Notes under the pieces: model-generated
Seen by the model: the letters and a program-made list of their open reading frames with translations, nothing else
Told to the model about the DNA's origin: nothing
Databases searched by the model: none
Part shown: one piece after another, positions 6,968-16,436 of the stretch
Layout: each line of letters begins with the position of its first letter
Numbering within the stretch: position 1 is the stretch's first letter
Assembly: GCA_934546985.1 (NCBI GenBank)
Contig: CAKTEE010000001.1
Coordinates: forward strand, 248,001-312,000
Source of the DNA: an uncultured Eubacteriales bacterium
Lineage (GTDB): Bacteria > Bacillota > Clostridia > Oscillospirales > Acutalibacteraceae
DNA length: 64,000 nucleotides
Direction of reading: 5' to 3'
Translations under genes and position numbers: made by a program

Positions 6968-8329
6968 ATGAGTTTTTATTTTGCACAGGAAGCTGCGGAG
7001 GTTGTCCGCGTTTTAGAGGGTTATGGGTTTGAAGCGTATTATGTGGGAGGATGTGTGCGCGATAATCTTTTGGGGGTAGTTCCAAAAGATTTTGATGTAA
7101 CCACCAACGCTATGCCGGAACAGGTGATAGAATGTTTTTCCAGTTATCAGGTAATCCCTACAGGGCTCAGGCATGGAACAGTGACGGTCGTAATCAATCA
7201 TATGCCGGTAGAAGTTACCACATACCGGATTGACGGATCGTATACAGACAACCGGCATCCGGAACAGGTAGCTTTTACAGCATCACTGCGTGAGGATTTA
7301 AAGCGGCGGGATTTTACTGTAAATGCTTTGGCATATAATAAAAAAACGGGTCTGATTGATTATTTTGGCGGCTTGGCGGATTTAAAGGCAAAACGTATTC
7401 GCTGTGTAGGGGAGCCGTGCCAGCGGTTTCATGAAGATGCTTTGCGTATCCTGCGGGCCCTGCGTTTTTCTTCTGTGCTGAGTTTTTCAATGGAATCCAA
7501 AACATCCCGTGCAGTTCATGAATGGAAAGGATTATTGGAAAATATAGCAAAAGAACGGATTGCGGCGGAATTCAGCAAAATGCTCTGCGGCTTTGGCATT
7601 GAACATGTCATGCTGGAGTATCCGGATGTTTTAGAGATGTTTATTCCAGAATATCTGCCCGCAGTGGGTTTCCAGCAAAATAACGCGCATCATATTTATG
7701 ATGTATATACGCATATTTGCAAAACAGTTGCGCATGCCCCGCCTGTACTTACCACAAGACTGACAATGGCGTTCCATGATATTGGAAAACCCAACACCTT
7801 TACCCAGGGTTCAGATGGCGTTGGACACTTTTATGGACACCATAAAGAAGGGGCAAGAATGGCGCGGGAGATTTTAACGCGCCTTCGGTATGACAATGCA
7901 ACGATTGACAGGGTAGAAACACTGATTTTATATCATGACGTTTCTATGCCAGGGGATAAAAAAACTGTCAAGCGGTGGATGAACCGCCTGACAGTACCGG
8001 TATTGCAGGAGCTTATGCAGGTGAAAAAAGCAGATACTTTGGGCAAGAATCCAAAATATTTTTATAAAATTCCATTAATTTATGCGTTTGAAAGGCAATT
8101 GGAGCAAATTTTGCAATCAGGGGAGTGTTATAATTTAAAAGGTCTGGCGGTAAATGGTTCTGATTTGATTGCAGAAGGATTACCTCGCGGTAAAGGGATT
8201 GGTTTCATTCTGGATGGTTTGCTGGAGGCTGTCATTGATGAAACAGTCCCCAATGAAAAACAGCCTTTGCTTCAATATGCAGAACAATTATATCAAAAGT
8301 TCGGCATCAGGAATCATGATTTCTTTTAA
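6968..8329 (+). CDS. cca: CCA-adding enzyme / tRNA nucleotidyltransferase with HD domain
   Basis: 453 residues from an ATG at 6968 (MSFYFAQEAAEV) behind GAGG; upstream in-frame ATGs at 6875 and 6947 have no ribosome site. Class II nucleotidyltransferase head: YYVGGCVRDNLLG and the catalytic DFDVTTNA carboxylates. Then RRDFTVNALAYN and the RIRCVGEP and EDALRILRALRF motifs, and a C-terminal HD domain (FHDIGKP, HHKEGARMA). Adds or repairs the 3' CCA of tRNAs. Whether it is a full CCA enzyme or a C- or A-adding version cannot be told here. Its last 23 bp overlap the end of corA on the other strand. Confidence 0.93.
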   Translation: MSFYFAQEAAEVVRVLEGYGFEAYYVGGCVRDNLLGVVPKDFDVTTNAMPEQVIECFSSYQVIPTGLRHGTVTVVINHMPVEVTTYRIDGSYTDNRHPEQVAFTASLREDLKRRDFTVNALAYNKKTGLIDYFGGLADLKAKRIRCVGEPCQRFHEDALRILRALRFSSVLSFSMESKTSRAVHEWKGLLENIAKERIAAEFSKMLCGFGIEHVMLEYPDVLEMFIPEYLPAVGFQQNNAHHIYDVYTHICKTVAHAPPVLTTRLTMAFHDIGKPNTFTQGSDGVGHFYGHHKEGARMAREILTRLRYDNATIDRVETLILYHDVSMPGDKKTVKRWMNRLTVPVLQELMQVKKADTLGKNPKYFYKIPLIYAFERQLEQILQSGECYNLKGLAVNGSDLIAEGLPRGKGIGFILDGLLEAVIDETVPNEKQPLLQYAEQLYQKFGIRNHDFF

Positions 8330-9263
8330 AATAAAGCAGGATAATGCTTGCAATTAAGACAATGACAGAAAGCGCTGCAACGTAAAAATAACCGAAGGAC
8401 CATTGCAGTTCCGGCATAGAGGTGAAATTCATACCATACCAGCCGGTAATCAAGGTTAGGGGCATAAAAACAGCGGATATAATTGTCAGTGTTTTCATAA
8501 TATGATTGGCGTCAATATCAATTTGTGCCTGATATGCCTCACGCAGTTGTGTAATGCTCTCTTTTAGCGTATCCACACTGCGGGAAAGCCGTTCAAATCT
8601 TGCCTGCGCCAGCCTGAAATACCGTATGGAGGCGGGGCTTAGGAGTTTGTTTTCATTATCTGATAAATCTTCGGCAAGGGCGGTCATGCGTTCTACATTG
8701 TCTTGCAACATCAGCGCGTCTTTACGCAGGCGAAAGAGAATATTGCGCATATTTTTTTCTTTGCTGCGCAGCAGTTTCTCTTCCAGGATCACAACTTCTT
8801 TTTCAAGATTCCGTATGGCATGCATATTGGTGGAAATAATTTCATCCAGAAGCAGGAATAAAAAACGGTCGCGCTGGCTTTGCACGCTAATCATCGTTTG
8901 TGTTTGATTGTTCAGTTTTTTCCATGCGTTTTCAGCAGGGGGATATTGATGAGGGCAGATAATGGTTAGATTGTTGCCGGTCAGGAAAAAATGCATTTCT
9001 TCTGTCCGCAGTTTGGTGGCGTGTTGCTTTATAAAATTTATGGTTCCAAAAGTCAGTTTATCATAAACTTCAAGCCGGGGTTTCTGGATAACGTCATCTG
9101 AGAGCTCTTTCGCAGAATCCGGTGGAATTTGCAGTGATTCCGCCATTTGCAGAAGTTCGTCAGGTGTTATAAAAAGAATATAATCTGAACCGGTATTTAT
9201 AAATTGTTCGGGGGTAAAGGGAACTTCTTTCATTCCATGCTCTGTTATTTCATAATTTTTCAA
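8307..9263 (-). CDS. corA: CorA-family magnesium/metal cation transporter
   Basis: 318 residues from a TTG at 9263 placed 6 nt after GGAGGG; a longer ATG start at 9353 has no ribosome site. A long acidic, coiled-coil cytoplasmic region precedes two C-terminal membrane helices. The selectivity motif YGMNF lies between them (GWYGMNFTSMPEL). The family forms pentameric Mg2+/Co2+/Ni2+ channels. The lysine/arginine cluster at the very C-terminus (YFKRNHDS) is the expected basic sphincter. Convergent with cca, with a 23-bp 3' overlap. Confidence 0.93.
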   Translation of the reverse strand: MKNYEITEHGMKEVPFTPEQFINTGSDYILFITPDELLQMAESLQIPPDSAKELSDDVIQKPRLEVYDKLTFGTINFIKQHATKLRTEEMHFFLTGNNLTIICPHQYPPAENAWKKLNNQTQTMISVQSQRDRFLFLLLDEIISTNMHAIRNLEKEVVILEEKLLRSKEKNMRNILFRLRKDALMLQDNVERMTALAEDLSDNENKLLSPASIRYFRLAQARFERLSRSVDTLKESITQLREAYQAQIDIDANHIMKTLTIISAVFMPLTLITGWYGMNFTSMPELQWSFGYFYVAALSVIVLIASIILLYFKRNHDS

Positions 9264-9406
9264 TGAATTCCCTCCAATCGAGCAACAGCAGCCGGAAAAT
9301 TTTAAGCTTTGTTTTGAATATTCATGGATCATATTGCTGATATAGAACATCATATCACAAAATTTTTGATAAGCAATGCGTAATCATAGAAATGTGATAA
9401 TGAAAA

Positions 9407-9437
9407 ACCGCAGGATGCATGTTCTGAATCCTGCGGT
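9407..9437 (-). terminator. Terminator of the pit-DUF47 operon
   Basis: Stem ACCGCAGGAT (9407-9416) with ATCCTGCGGT (9428-9437), 11-nt loop. On the minus strand it is followed by TTTTC. It lies just past the DUF47 stop. Confidence 0.75.
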
Positions 9438-9462
9438 AATGTTTTATAATTGTATTGCGTCA

Positions 9463-10131
9463 TTAGCTGTTTTTCATAATAACTGCGCCAAGGGTATTGG
9501 CCACCTCTTCGCAGGTGTCACAGCAATTTTCCATAATTTCAAAGGTTTCACGCCATTTAATAATTTCTACCGGATTATTCTCACTGGTAAACAGATGATA
9601 TACAGCTTTTTGGTACAGAATATCCCCTTCGCCCTCCAGACGGTTGATTTCTACAATATAGCTTGCAATAGATTTGGATTTTTTAAAGGAGTGAAATTCT
9701 TTCAGTGCAAGCTGAAGCTGCTGGCAGCAATCGGAGATAATTTTGAGAAAATCAGAAACTTCTTCCCGCATGCTTTTAATATTAAACATACGGAAACGGA
9801 TAGCGATGTCCTCAATAGAATCCGTTAAATCATCAATGGTATTTGCGAGCATTAAAATATCCTCGCGTTCGATAGGGGTAATAAAAGCGGTGTAAAGTTC
9901 GGATTCAACCGAATGGAATATCTTATCGGCTTCATGTTCTAATTCGTGTATCTTTTGAATTTTACTTTCTGTGTTTGTATAATCTTCTGCAAGATCACAC
10001 AAATGCTGAATAGATTTACATGTAATATCCACTTGCTTGATGAACATTTCAAAATAATCAATTGTTTTTTTCTTTTCTTTCTTCAAAAGCTTTTTCTCTT
10101 TTGCGTCTTTGGAATCTTTTTTCTTAGCCAT
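9463..10131 (-). CDS. DUF47 (PhoU-like) phosphate transport accessory protein
   Basis: 222 residues from an ATG at 10131 behind GGAGG. Lysine-rich N-terminus (AKKKDSKDAKEKK...), then the helical PhoU-like bundle with the acidic metal-binding motif pattern HELEHEADKIFHSV and EGEGD-type repeats (LEGEGDILYQK). DUF47 proteins are the usual partners of Pit transporters and are thought to modulate them. Follows pit by 35 bp in the same operon. Confidence 0.92.
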   Translation of the reverse strand: MAKKKDSKDAKEKKLLKKEKKKTIDYFEMFIKQVDITCKSIQHLCDLAEDYTNTESKIQKIHELEHEADKIFHSVESELYTAFITPIEREDILMLANTIDDLTDSIEDIAIRFRMFNIKSMREEVSDFLKIISDCCQQLQLALKEFHSFKKSKSIASYIVEINRLEGEGDILYQKAVYHLFTSENNPVEIIKWRETFEIMENCCDTCEEVANTLGAVIMKNS

Positions 10132-10166
10132 ATGCAAGACCTCCAATAAAAATCAATCGGACATTG

Positions 10167-11213
10167 TTAAAATATATGTATAAATAGCTTTGCCATAAGA
10201 TAACCAATTAACCCGCAGCCGGGGAAAGTTAAGACCCATGTAAGCACCATATCCTTGACAACGCTCCAGTTGACTGCGGACATCCGCTTTGCCGCGCCGA
10301 CGCCCATAATGGCGGTTGTTTTGGTATGTGTAGTGGAAACCGGGATACCGGTCACAGAAGAAAGAAGCAGGCACAGCGCCGCGCCGAGGTCTGCGGAAAA
10401 ACCCTGATATTGTTCCAAACGTACCATGTCCATGCCCACGGCTTTGATAATACGGTAGCCGCCGATGGAGGTTCCGATACCCATAGTTAAAGAGCAAAGC
10501 ACAATCAGCCAGAAAGGAATTGTAAACTGTGTGGATTCCGTCTGTCCCTGACTGAGGGCAAGGGACAGAAGAAAGACGCCTATAAATTTTTGTCCATCCT
10601 GTGCACCGTGCATAAACGCCATTGCCGCACCGCCGCCAATCTGCGCTTTTTTGAAAACGCTGTTGCAGGTTTGCCGCTGAACGTTACGGAATAGGAATCC
10701 GACAAGCTTAACCGCAGCCCAGCCTGCCGCAAATCCAAGCAGGGTGGAAAGCACAAGCCCATAAATAACTTTAATCCATTCGCCGCCGTTAATGCCGTCA
10801 AGCCCATTGTTAATTGCAATCGCCGCGCCGGAAATACCGGCGATAAGCGCGTGGCTTTCACTTGTTGGAATACCGAAATACCATGCCGCCACGGCCCAAA
10901 CCACGATTGCAAATAATGCCGCGCACAGCGCGATGAGGGCAGGTCTGGAGGCATCGCCGAAATCAACCATATTGTATATGGTTGCCGCTACCGTACTGTT
11001 AACCATGGTCATAAACGCAACGCCGAGAAAATTAAAGAACGCCGCCATGACAATTGCGGCTTTGGGTTTCATTGCCCTTGTAGAAACTGTGGTTGCAATT
11101 GCATTGGGTGCGTCAGTCCAGCCATTGACAAAAATTACTCCCAGAACAAGCAGACTTGTAATAATCAGCACAGGGTTGGAGGCAAGCATATGCAGATATT
11201 CCGATAATGGCAT
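10167..11213 (-). CDS. pit: Pit-family inorganic phosphate transporter
   Basis: 348 residues and about ten membrane segments. It has the duplicated Pit signature: NGWTDAPNAIATTVSTRA near residue 30, and a second copy around GIPVSTTHTKTTAIMGVG near 310. GIPTSESHALIAGISGAA lies between. The family couples phosphate, as a metal-phosphate complex, to H+ or Na+. In one operon with its DUF47 partner. The window encodes a second phosphate importer at 61565-63181. Confidence 0.94.
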   Translation of the reverse strand: MPLSEYLHMLASNPVLIITSLLVLGVIFVNGWTDAPNAIATTVSTRAMKPKAAIVMAAFFNFLGVAFMTMVNSTVAATIYNMVDFGDASRPALIALCAALFAIVVWAVAAWYFGIPTSESHALIAGISGAAIAINNGLDGINGGEWIKVIYGLVLSTLLGFAAGWAAVKLVGFLFRNVQRQTCNSVFKKAQIGGGAAMAFMHGAQDGQKFIGVFLLSLALSQGQTESTQFTIPFWLIVLCSLTMGIGTSIGGYRIIKAVGMDMVRLEQYQGFSADLGAALCLLLSSVTGIPVSTTHTKTTAIMGVGAAKRMSAVNWSVVKDMVLTWVLTFPGCGLIGYLMAKLFIHIF

Positions 11214-11409
11214 AAAGGGAGTTCACTTCCTTATTTACGCAAATTCAAAACCATTATAACTGTTTTCGTTCAAAAACAAAAGATGTTATAGCAAAAAAAT
11301 TAGAAGAAAGTTAAAATCTTGGATTTTCTTTTTTTTCTCTTTATTAATGCCGTTTGCTGTGATAAAATAAATATCAGTATTTTGTGCGAATTTGTAGGAG
11401 GACTGCCGA

Positions 11410-14400
11410 ATGCCAGAAGTAAAAAGACTATTTGTGGAGAAAAAACAGGGTTTTGATATTGAAGCCCAGCATATGCTTCAGGATTTGCGCGATAATCTTG
11501 GAATGGAAGCGCTGGAACAGCTTCGTATCCTGAACCGTTATGATGTTGAAGGTATAGATGAGAGTGCATTTTCCCGTGCGGGGACGACCATTTTTTCCGA
11601 ACCGAATCAAGATAATGTTTATTATGAACAATTTTCAGTAGAAGATGGCTGGAAGGTTTTTGCACTGGAATACTTGCCGGGCCAGTATGACCAGCGGGCG
11701 GATTCTGCGGCGCAGTGCGTCCAGCTTTTAACCGCCGGTGAGCGTCCAAAGGTTACAAGCGCGAAAGTGATTGCTGTAAAAGGCGGTATTTCAGAGGAGG
11801 ATTTTCAGCGTATTCAGGCATATTTAATCAACCCTGTAGAATCCCGTGTGGCGTCTATGGAAAAGCCGGAAACTCTGGATATGAAGCTGGTAAGTCCTGC
11901 GGATATCCGCCGTGTGGAAGGTTTTATCGGATGGGATGACGGGCAGGTTGCCCAATATCATAAATCCATGGGTTTTGCCATGAGCGTGCAGGATTTATGT
12001 TTCTGCCGTGATTATTTCCGTAATGACGAACACCGGGACCCTTCCGTTACGGAATTAAAAGTGATTGATACGTACTGGTCAGACCATTGCCGCCATACGA
12101 CATTCTTGACCAGCCTTGAAAATATCCGTGTGGAAAAAGGGGAACTTTCCGCCGCTCTGGAGGATGCTCTGAAAGAATATTTCCGTGTTCGTGAAGAACT
12201 GTATGCCGGTAAAGAGAAAGACGTCTGCCTGATGGATATGGCGTGCATCGGCGGCAAATATCTGAGAAAACAAGGAAAGCTGGATGACCTTGATGTTTCG
12301 GAGGAAATCAATGCATGCAGTATTGAAGTGCCCGTTACAGTGAATGGTGAAGTTCAGCAGTGGCTTGTTCAGTTTAAAAACGAGACTCACAATCATCCAA
12401 CAGAAATTGAACCTTTCGGCGGTGCGGCAACCTGCCTCGGCGGCGCTATCCGCGATCCGCTTTCCGGTCGTGCTTATGTCTATCAGGCAATGCGTGTTAC
12501 TGGCAGCGGCGATCCGCGCACTGCTTTTAAAGATACAATGTCCGGCAAGCTTCCTCAGAAGAAAATTACTACCGGCGCGGCGGCAGGTTACAGTTCTTAT
12601 GGTAATCAGATTGGTCTTGCGACCGGTCAGGTTGTTGAATTATATGATGCAGGCTATGTTGCAAAGCGTTTGGAAATCGGCGCGGTTATCGGCGCCAGCC
12701 CCAAAAAGAATGTTGTTCGCGGTGTTCCTCAGCCCGGCGATGTTATTGTCCTGCTTGGCGGGCGCACAGGGCGTGACGGATGCGGAGGAGCAACAGGTTC
12801 TTCCAAAGCGCATGATTCCTCTTCCATAGAAAACTGCGGTGCAGAAGTACAAAAGGGCAATCCGCCGACAGAACGTAAAATCCAGCGTTTATTCCGTAAT
12901 GAGGAAGTTGCACAGATGATTAAACGCTGCAATGACTTTGGTGCCGGCGGCGTATGCGTAGCTATTGGTGAACTGGCGGACGGACTGAAAGTTGACCTTG
13001 ACAGCGTACCGAAAAAATATGACGGTTTGGATGGCACAGAGTTTGCAATTTCCGAATCACAGGAACGTATGGCTGTTGTGCTTGACCCGAAGGACGTTGA
13101 TCATTTTATTCAGATGACAGCAGACGAAAATCTGGAAGCTACGCCTGTGGCTGTTGTTACTGAAAACCCTCGCCTGTGTATGGATTGGCGCGGTGACAGG
13201 ATTGTAGATTTGAGCCGTGCATTTTTAAATACAAATGGTGTTACCCAGCATGCAGATGCGGCGATTGTAGCGCCGGACCCAGAAAAGGATTATCGTACCG
13301 CTGTGCCTGAAAATTTACAGGATGGCGCATTGGAAGATGCATTTCTGACTAATCTCGGCCGTCTGGAAGTTTGTTCCCAGAAGGGGCTTGTAGAACGATT
13401 TGATTCTTCTATTGGTGCGGCAACGGTTCTGATGCCGTTTGCCGGCAAACGCCAGCTTACACCGGAAGAAGCAATGGTTGCCAAGATTCCGGTGCTGGAA
13501 GGTGAAACTGACGATGCCAGTGCAATGAGCTATGGCTTCATTCCGGGGCTTAGCCGCTGGAGTCCATTCCACGGCGCAGTTTATGCAGTAACAGAATCCC
13601 TTGCAAAGATTGCTGCAGTAGGTGCAGACCCATTTAAAGCGAGGTTGACAATGCAGGAATATTTTGAACGCCTGCATGAGGTTCCGGAACGTTGGGGTAA
13701 GCCGGTTGCCGCACTGCTTGGCGGATTGCTTGCACAGCTGAAATTTGAAGTTCCGTCCATCGGCGGTAAAGACAGCATGTCCGGTTCATTTAATGATTTG
13801 GATGTTCCTCCAACCCTTGTTTGTTTTGCAGTGGCTATGACAAAAGCAAGTAAAACGGTTTCTGCCGCTTTTAAAAAGAATGGCTCTAAGGTTTATTTGC
13901 TGAAGCTTCCTGTAGATGCTCAAACGCTTCTTCCAGACTGGGAAAAAACGCGTGCACTGTTTACTGGTGTTTATGAGATGGTGAAAGACGGAAAAATCCT
14001 TTCCGTAGGTGTTGTTCGTGAGGGCGGCAGTGCGGCAGCTGTATCACGTATGGCGTTTGGCAATGAAACTGGGTTTATATTTGAAACTGGTTTAGATCGA
14101 CAGACCCTTTTTGCACCGCTGGTTGGTTCTTTTGTTGTAGAAGTTGCTGAAGGAACAGATCTATCCATGTTTGATGCAGTGCTTCTGGGCAAGACTTCTG
14201 ATAAAAAAGAATTTATGATAGACGGTAAGGCGATTCCGGCGGAAAAGGTGATTCAGGCTTGGAGCGCTCCGCTGGAAACGGTGTTCCCAAGTGAAAGCAG
14301 TGCGGCGCCTTTGATGGAGCCTGCGGTTTCCCTTTATACCGAACGCAATACGGCGGCTCCGGCAATCAAAACCGCAAAACCGCGTGTGTTTATTCCTGCG

Positions 14401-15174
14401 TTTCCGGGAACAAACTGCGAGGTAGATACTGCGCGTGCATTCCGTAAAGCAGGCGCAGAGCCTGAAATTTTAGTGGTTAAGAACCTTTCTCCACAGGATA
14501 TTGAAGAAACCATTGAGCGTATGGTCAGGCTGATTCAAAACAGCCAGATTATTATGCTTCCCGGCGGATTCAGCGGCGGCGATGAACCGGATGGCTCCGG
14601 TAAGTTTATTGCAACTACTTTCCGTAATGAGCGGGTAAAAGAAGTGGTTACCGAATTGCTTGAAAAACGTGATGGCTTAATGCTGGGGATTTGTAATGGT
14701 TTCCAGGCTCTGATTAAGCTTGGCTTAGTTCCTTACGGCAAGATTGTTGAAGTTCAGAAAAACGATCCGACCCTTACCTTTAATACCATTGGCCGCCATG
14801 TTTCACGTATGTGCTATACGCGCGTTACCTCGGTAAAATCACCGTGGCTTTCCGGCGTGCAGGCAGGGGATATTCACGCAGTTCCGGTATCTCACGGAGA
14901 AGGCCGTTTTGTAGCGGACAGTGAAACCATTGCCCGTTTAGCGGCAAATGGACAGATAGCTACCCAGTATGTTGACCCGGATGGAAATCCGAGCGCTGAT
15001 ATTATGTGGAATCCGAATGGTTCTGCCTGTGCGATTGAAGGTATCACCAGTCCAGACGGCAGAGTATTTGGTAAAATGGGACACAGTGAACGTAAGGGTG
15101 CAAATTTGTATGGGAATGTTCCGGGTGAGAAAGACCAGAAGATTTTTGAATCCGGCGTAAAATATTTTAAATAA
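11410..15174 (+). CDS. purL: Phosphoribosylformylglycinamidine synthase, single-chain PurL
   Basis: 1254 residues: the large fused form (synthetase plus glutaminase), unlike the PurLQS split of Bacillus. ATG at 11410 with GGAGG. The FGAM synthase core carries FKNETHNHPTEIEPFGG (ATP site) and a second AIR-synthase-like half. The glutaminase domain from about residue 995 (PRVFIPAFPGTNCEVD) has nucleophile C1095 in GICNGFQ and a downstream HGEGRF. It performs the fourth step of purine synthesis. No purine riboswitch is visible upstream. A weak promoter (TAAAAT at 11363-11368) precedes it. Followed by an ApgM gene, apparently in one operon. Confidence 0.96.
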   Translation: MPEVKRLFVEKKQGFDIEAQHMLQDLRDNLGMEALEQLRILNRYDVEGIDESAFSRAGTTIFSEPNQDNVYYEQFSVEDGWKVFALEYLPGQYDQRADSAAQCVQLLTAGERPKVTSAKVIAVKGGISEEDFQRIQAYLINPVESRVASMEKPETLDMKLVSPADIRRVEGFIGWDDGQVAQYHKSMGFAMSVQDLCFCRDYFRNDEHRDPSVTELKVIDTYWSDHCRHTTFLTSLENIRVEKGELSAALEDALKEYFRVREELYAGKEKDVCLMDMACIGGKYLRKQGKLDDLDVSEEINACSIEVPVTVNGEVQQWLVQFKNETHNHPTEIEPFGGAATCLGGAIRDPLSGRAYVYQAMRVTGSGDPRTAFKDTMSGKLPQKKITTGAAAGYSSYGNQIGLATGQVVELYDAGYVAKRLEIGAVIGASPKKNVVRGVPQPGDVIVLLGGRTGRDGCGGATGSSKAHDSSSIENCGAEVQKGNPPTERKIQRLFRNEEVAQMIKRCNDFGAGGVCVAIGELADGLKVDLDSVPKKYDGLDGTEFAISESQERMAVVLDPKDVDHFIQMTADENLEATPVAVVTENPRLCMDWRGDRIVDLSRAFLNTNGVTQHADAAIVAPDPEKDYRTAVPENLQDGALEDAFLTNLGRLEVCSQKGLVERFDSSIGAATVLMPFAGKRQLTPEEAMVAKIPVLEGETDDASAMSYGFIPGLSRWSPFHGAVYAVTESLAKIAAVGADPFKARLTMQEYFERLHEVPERWGKPVAALLGGLLAQLKFEVPSIGGKDSMSGSFNDLDVPPTLVCFAVAMTKASKTVSAAFKKNGSKVYLLKLPVDAQTLLPDWEKTRALFTGVYEMVKDGKILSVGVVREGGSAAAVSRMAFGNETGFIFETGLDRQTLFAPLVGSFVVEVAEGTDLSMFDAVLLGKTSDKKEFMIDGKAIPAEKVIQAWSAPLETVFPSESSAAPLMEPAVSLYTERNTAAPAIKTAKPRVFIPAFPGTNCEVDTARAFRKAGAEPEILVVKNLSPQDIEETIERMVRLIQNSQIIMLPGGFSGGDEPDGSGKFIATTFRNERVKEVVTELLEKRDGLMLGICNGFQALIKLGLVPYGKIVEVQKNDPTLTFNTIGRHVSRMCYTRVTSVKSPWLSGVQAGDIHAVPVSHGEGRFVADSETIARLAANGQIATQYVDPDGNPSADIMWNPNGSACAIEGITSPDGRVFGKMGHSERKGANLYGNVPGEKDQKIFESGVKYFK

Positions 15175-15200
15175 TTGCTGACTGTTAGGATGTGGCAGGA

Positions 15201-16412
15201 ATGAAATATGTTGTAGTTCTTTGTGATGGAATGGCAGATTATCCCGTACTGGCTTTGGACGGAAAAACACCGATGATGGCTGCGAATAAACCGAATATGG
15301 ATTATTTTGCATCCAAAGGTGAGGTTGGTTTGGTGAAGACTGTCGCTGACGGGTTGAAGCCCGGCAGTGACGTTGCCAATCTTTCCGTCATGGGTTATGA
15401 CCCTCTGGACTGTTATTCCGGTCGTTCTCCATTGGAAGCGGCAAGCATCGGTATTAATTTACAGCCTAAAGATGTGGCTCTGCGTTGTAATCTTGTTACG
15501 CTTTCTGATGAAACGGCATATGAGGATAAAACAATGGTGGATTATTGTGCCGGAGACATATCTACGGAAGAAGCGGCGGAACTTATCCATGCAGTACAGG
15601 AGCATTTTGGAAATAAGCAGTATGATTTCTATCCCGGCGTTAGTTATCGTCATTGCCTTGTTTGGCATGGCGGGACTACGGAGCTTGGCAATATGACACC
15701 GCCCCATGATATTTCCGGTAAAATGATAGGGGAATACCTTTCTGACCATCCGGATGCTGCAGATTTGATTGCCATGATGAAGGAAAGTTATCAGATTCTA
15801 AAGAATCATCCCGTCAACCAGGCGAGAGTTTCCGCAGGTAAGCGTCCGGCAAATTCTATCTGGCTTTGGGGACAGGGCAGGAAGCCAAAGCTTATTCCCT
15901 TTGCTGAAAAGTTTGGTATTAAGGCCAGTGTTGTTTCTGCCGTTGATTTAATTAAAGGGATTGGCAAATGTGCAGAAATGAATGTGGTAGAAGTAGAAGG
16001 TGCGACGGGGTATATTGACACCAACTTTACTGGTAAAGTAAAAGCGGCGATTGCAGAACTGAACCGTGGTCAGGATTTGGTTTATCTCCATTTTGAAGCG
16101 CCGGATGAATGCGGCCACCGTGGAGAGACAGAAAATAAAGTAAAGTCAATCGAGATGATTGACACGTTGGTGCTGGGCGAAATCCGCAGGCAGATGGAAA
16201 GTATTGGTCCTGCTAAAATTATGATACTTCCCGACCATCCGACTCCGATTGTAACTTTAACGCATTCTTCCGACCCTGTGCCGTATATAATCTATTCTTC
16301 CGGTGAAGAGAAGGATAGCGGTATTTCCAGTGTTGATGAAGAAAGTGCAAAAACAACAGGCGTTTATTTGGAATATGGTCCTGGAATTATGGGACGTTTT
16401 CTTGGGCAATAG
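15201..16412 (+). CDS. ApgM-family protein: cofactor-independent phosphoglycerate mutase or homoserine kinase
   Basis: 403 residues from an ATG at 15201 (MKYVVVLCDGMADYPV), 26 bp after purL. A GTG three codons earlier is also possible. Alkaline-phosphatase-superfamily signatures: metal-binding DGMAD, catalytic serine in SDVANLSVMGYDP, EAPDECGHRG, ILPDHPTP and THSSDPVPY. Classical annotation is archaeal-type phosphoglycerate mutase. However, genetic studies in several anaerobes assign COG3635 members as homoserine kinases. Its position 24 bp before metY, which uses O-acetylhomoserine, makes a role in homoserine metabolism plausible. Sequence alone does not decide. Confidence 0.85.
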   Translation: MKYVVVLCDGMADYPVLALDGKTPMMAANKPNMDYFASKGEVGLVKTVADGLKPGSDVANLSVMGYDPLDCYSGRSPLEAASIGINLQPKDVALRCNLVTLSDETAYEDKTMVDYCAGDISTEEAAELIHAVQEHFGNKQYDFYPGVSYRHCLVWHGGTTELGNMTPPHDISGKMIGEYLSDHPDAADLIAMMKESYQILKNHPVNQARVSAGKRPANSIWLWGQGRKPKLIPFAEKFGIKASVVSAVDLIKGIGKCAEMNVVEVEGATGYIDTNFTGKVKAAIAELNRGQDLVYLHFEAPDECGHRGETENKVKSIEMIDTLVLGEIRRQMESIGPAKIMILPDHPTPIVTLTHSSDPVPYIIYSSGEEKDSGISSVDEESAKTTGVYLEYGPGIMGRFLGQ

Positions 16413-16436
16413 ATTTGCAGTAAAGGAGCAAAAACA

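Noticed and set aside
12344..12829. 161-codon plus-strand reading frame inside purL
   Set aside because: Wrong frame of a well-conserved purL region (ATP-binding motif); no ribosome site or family pattern.
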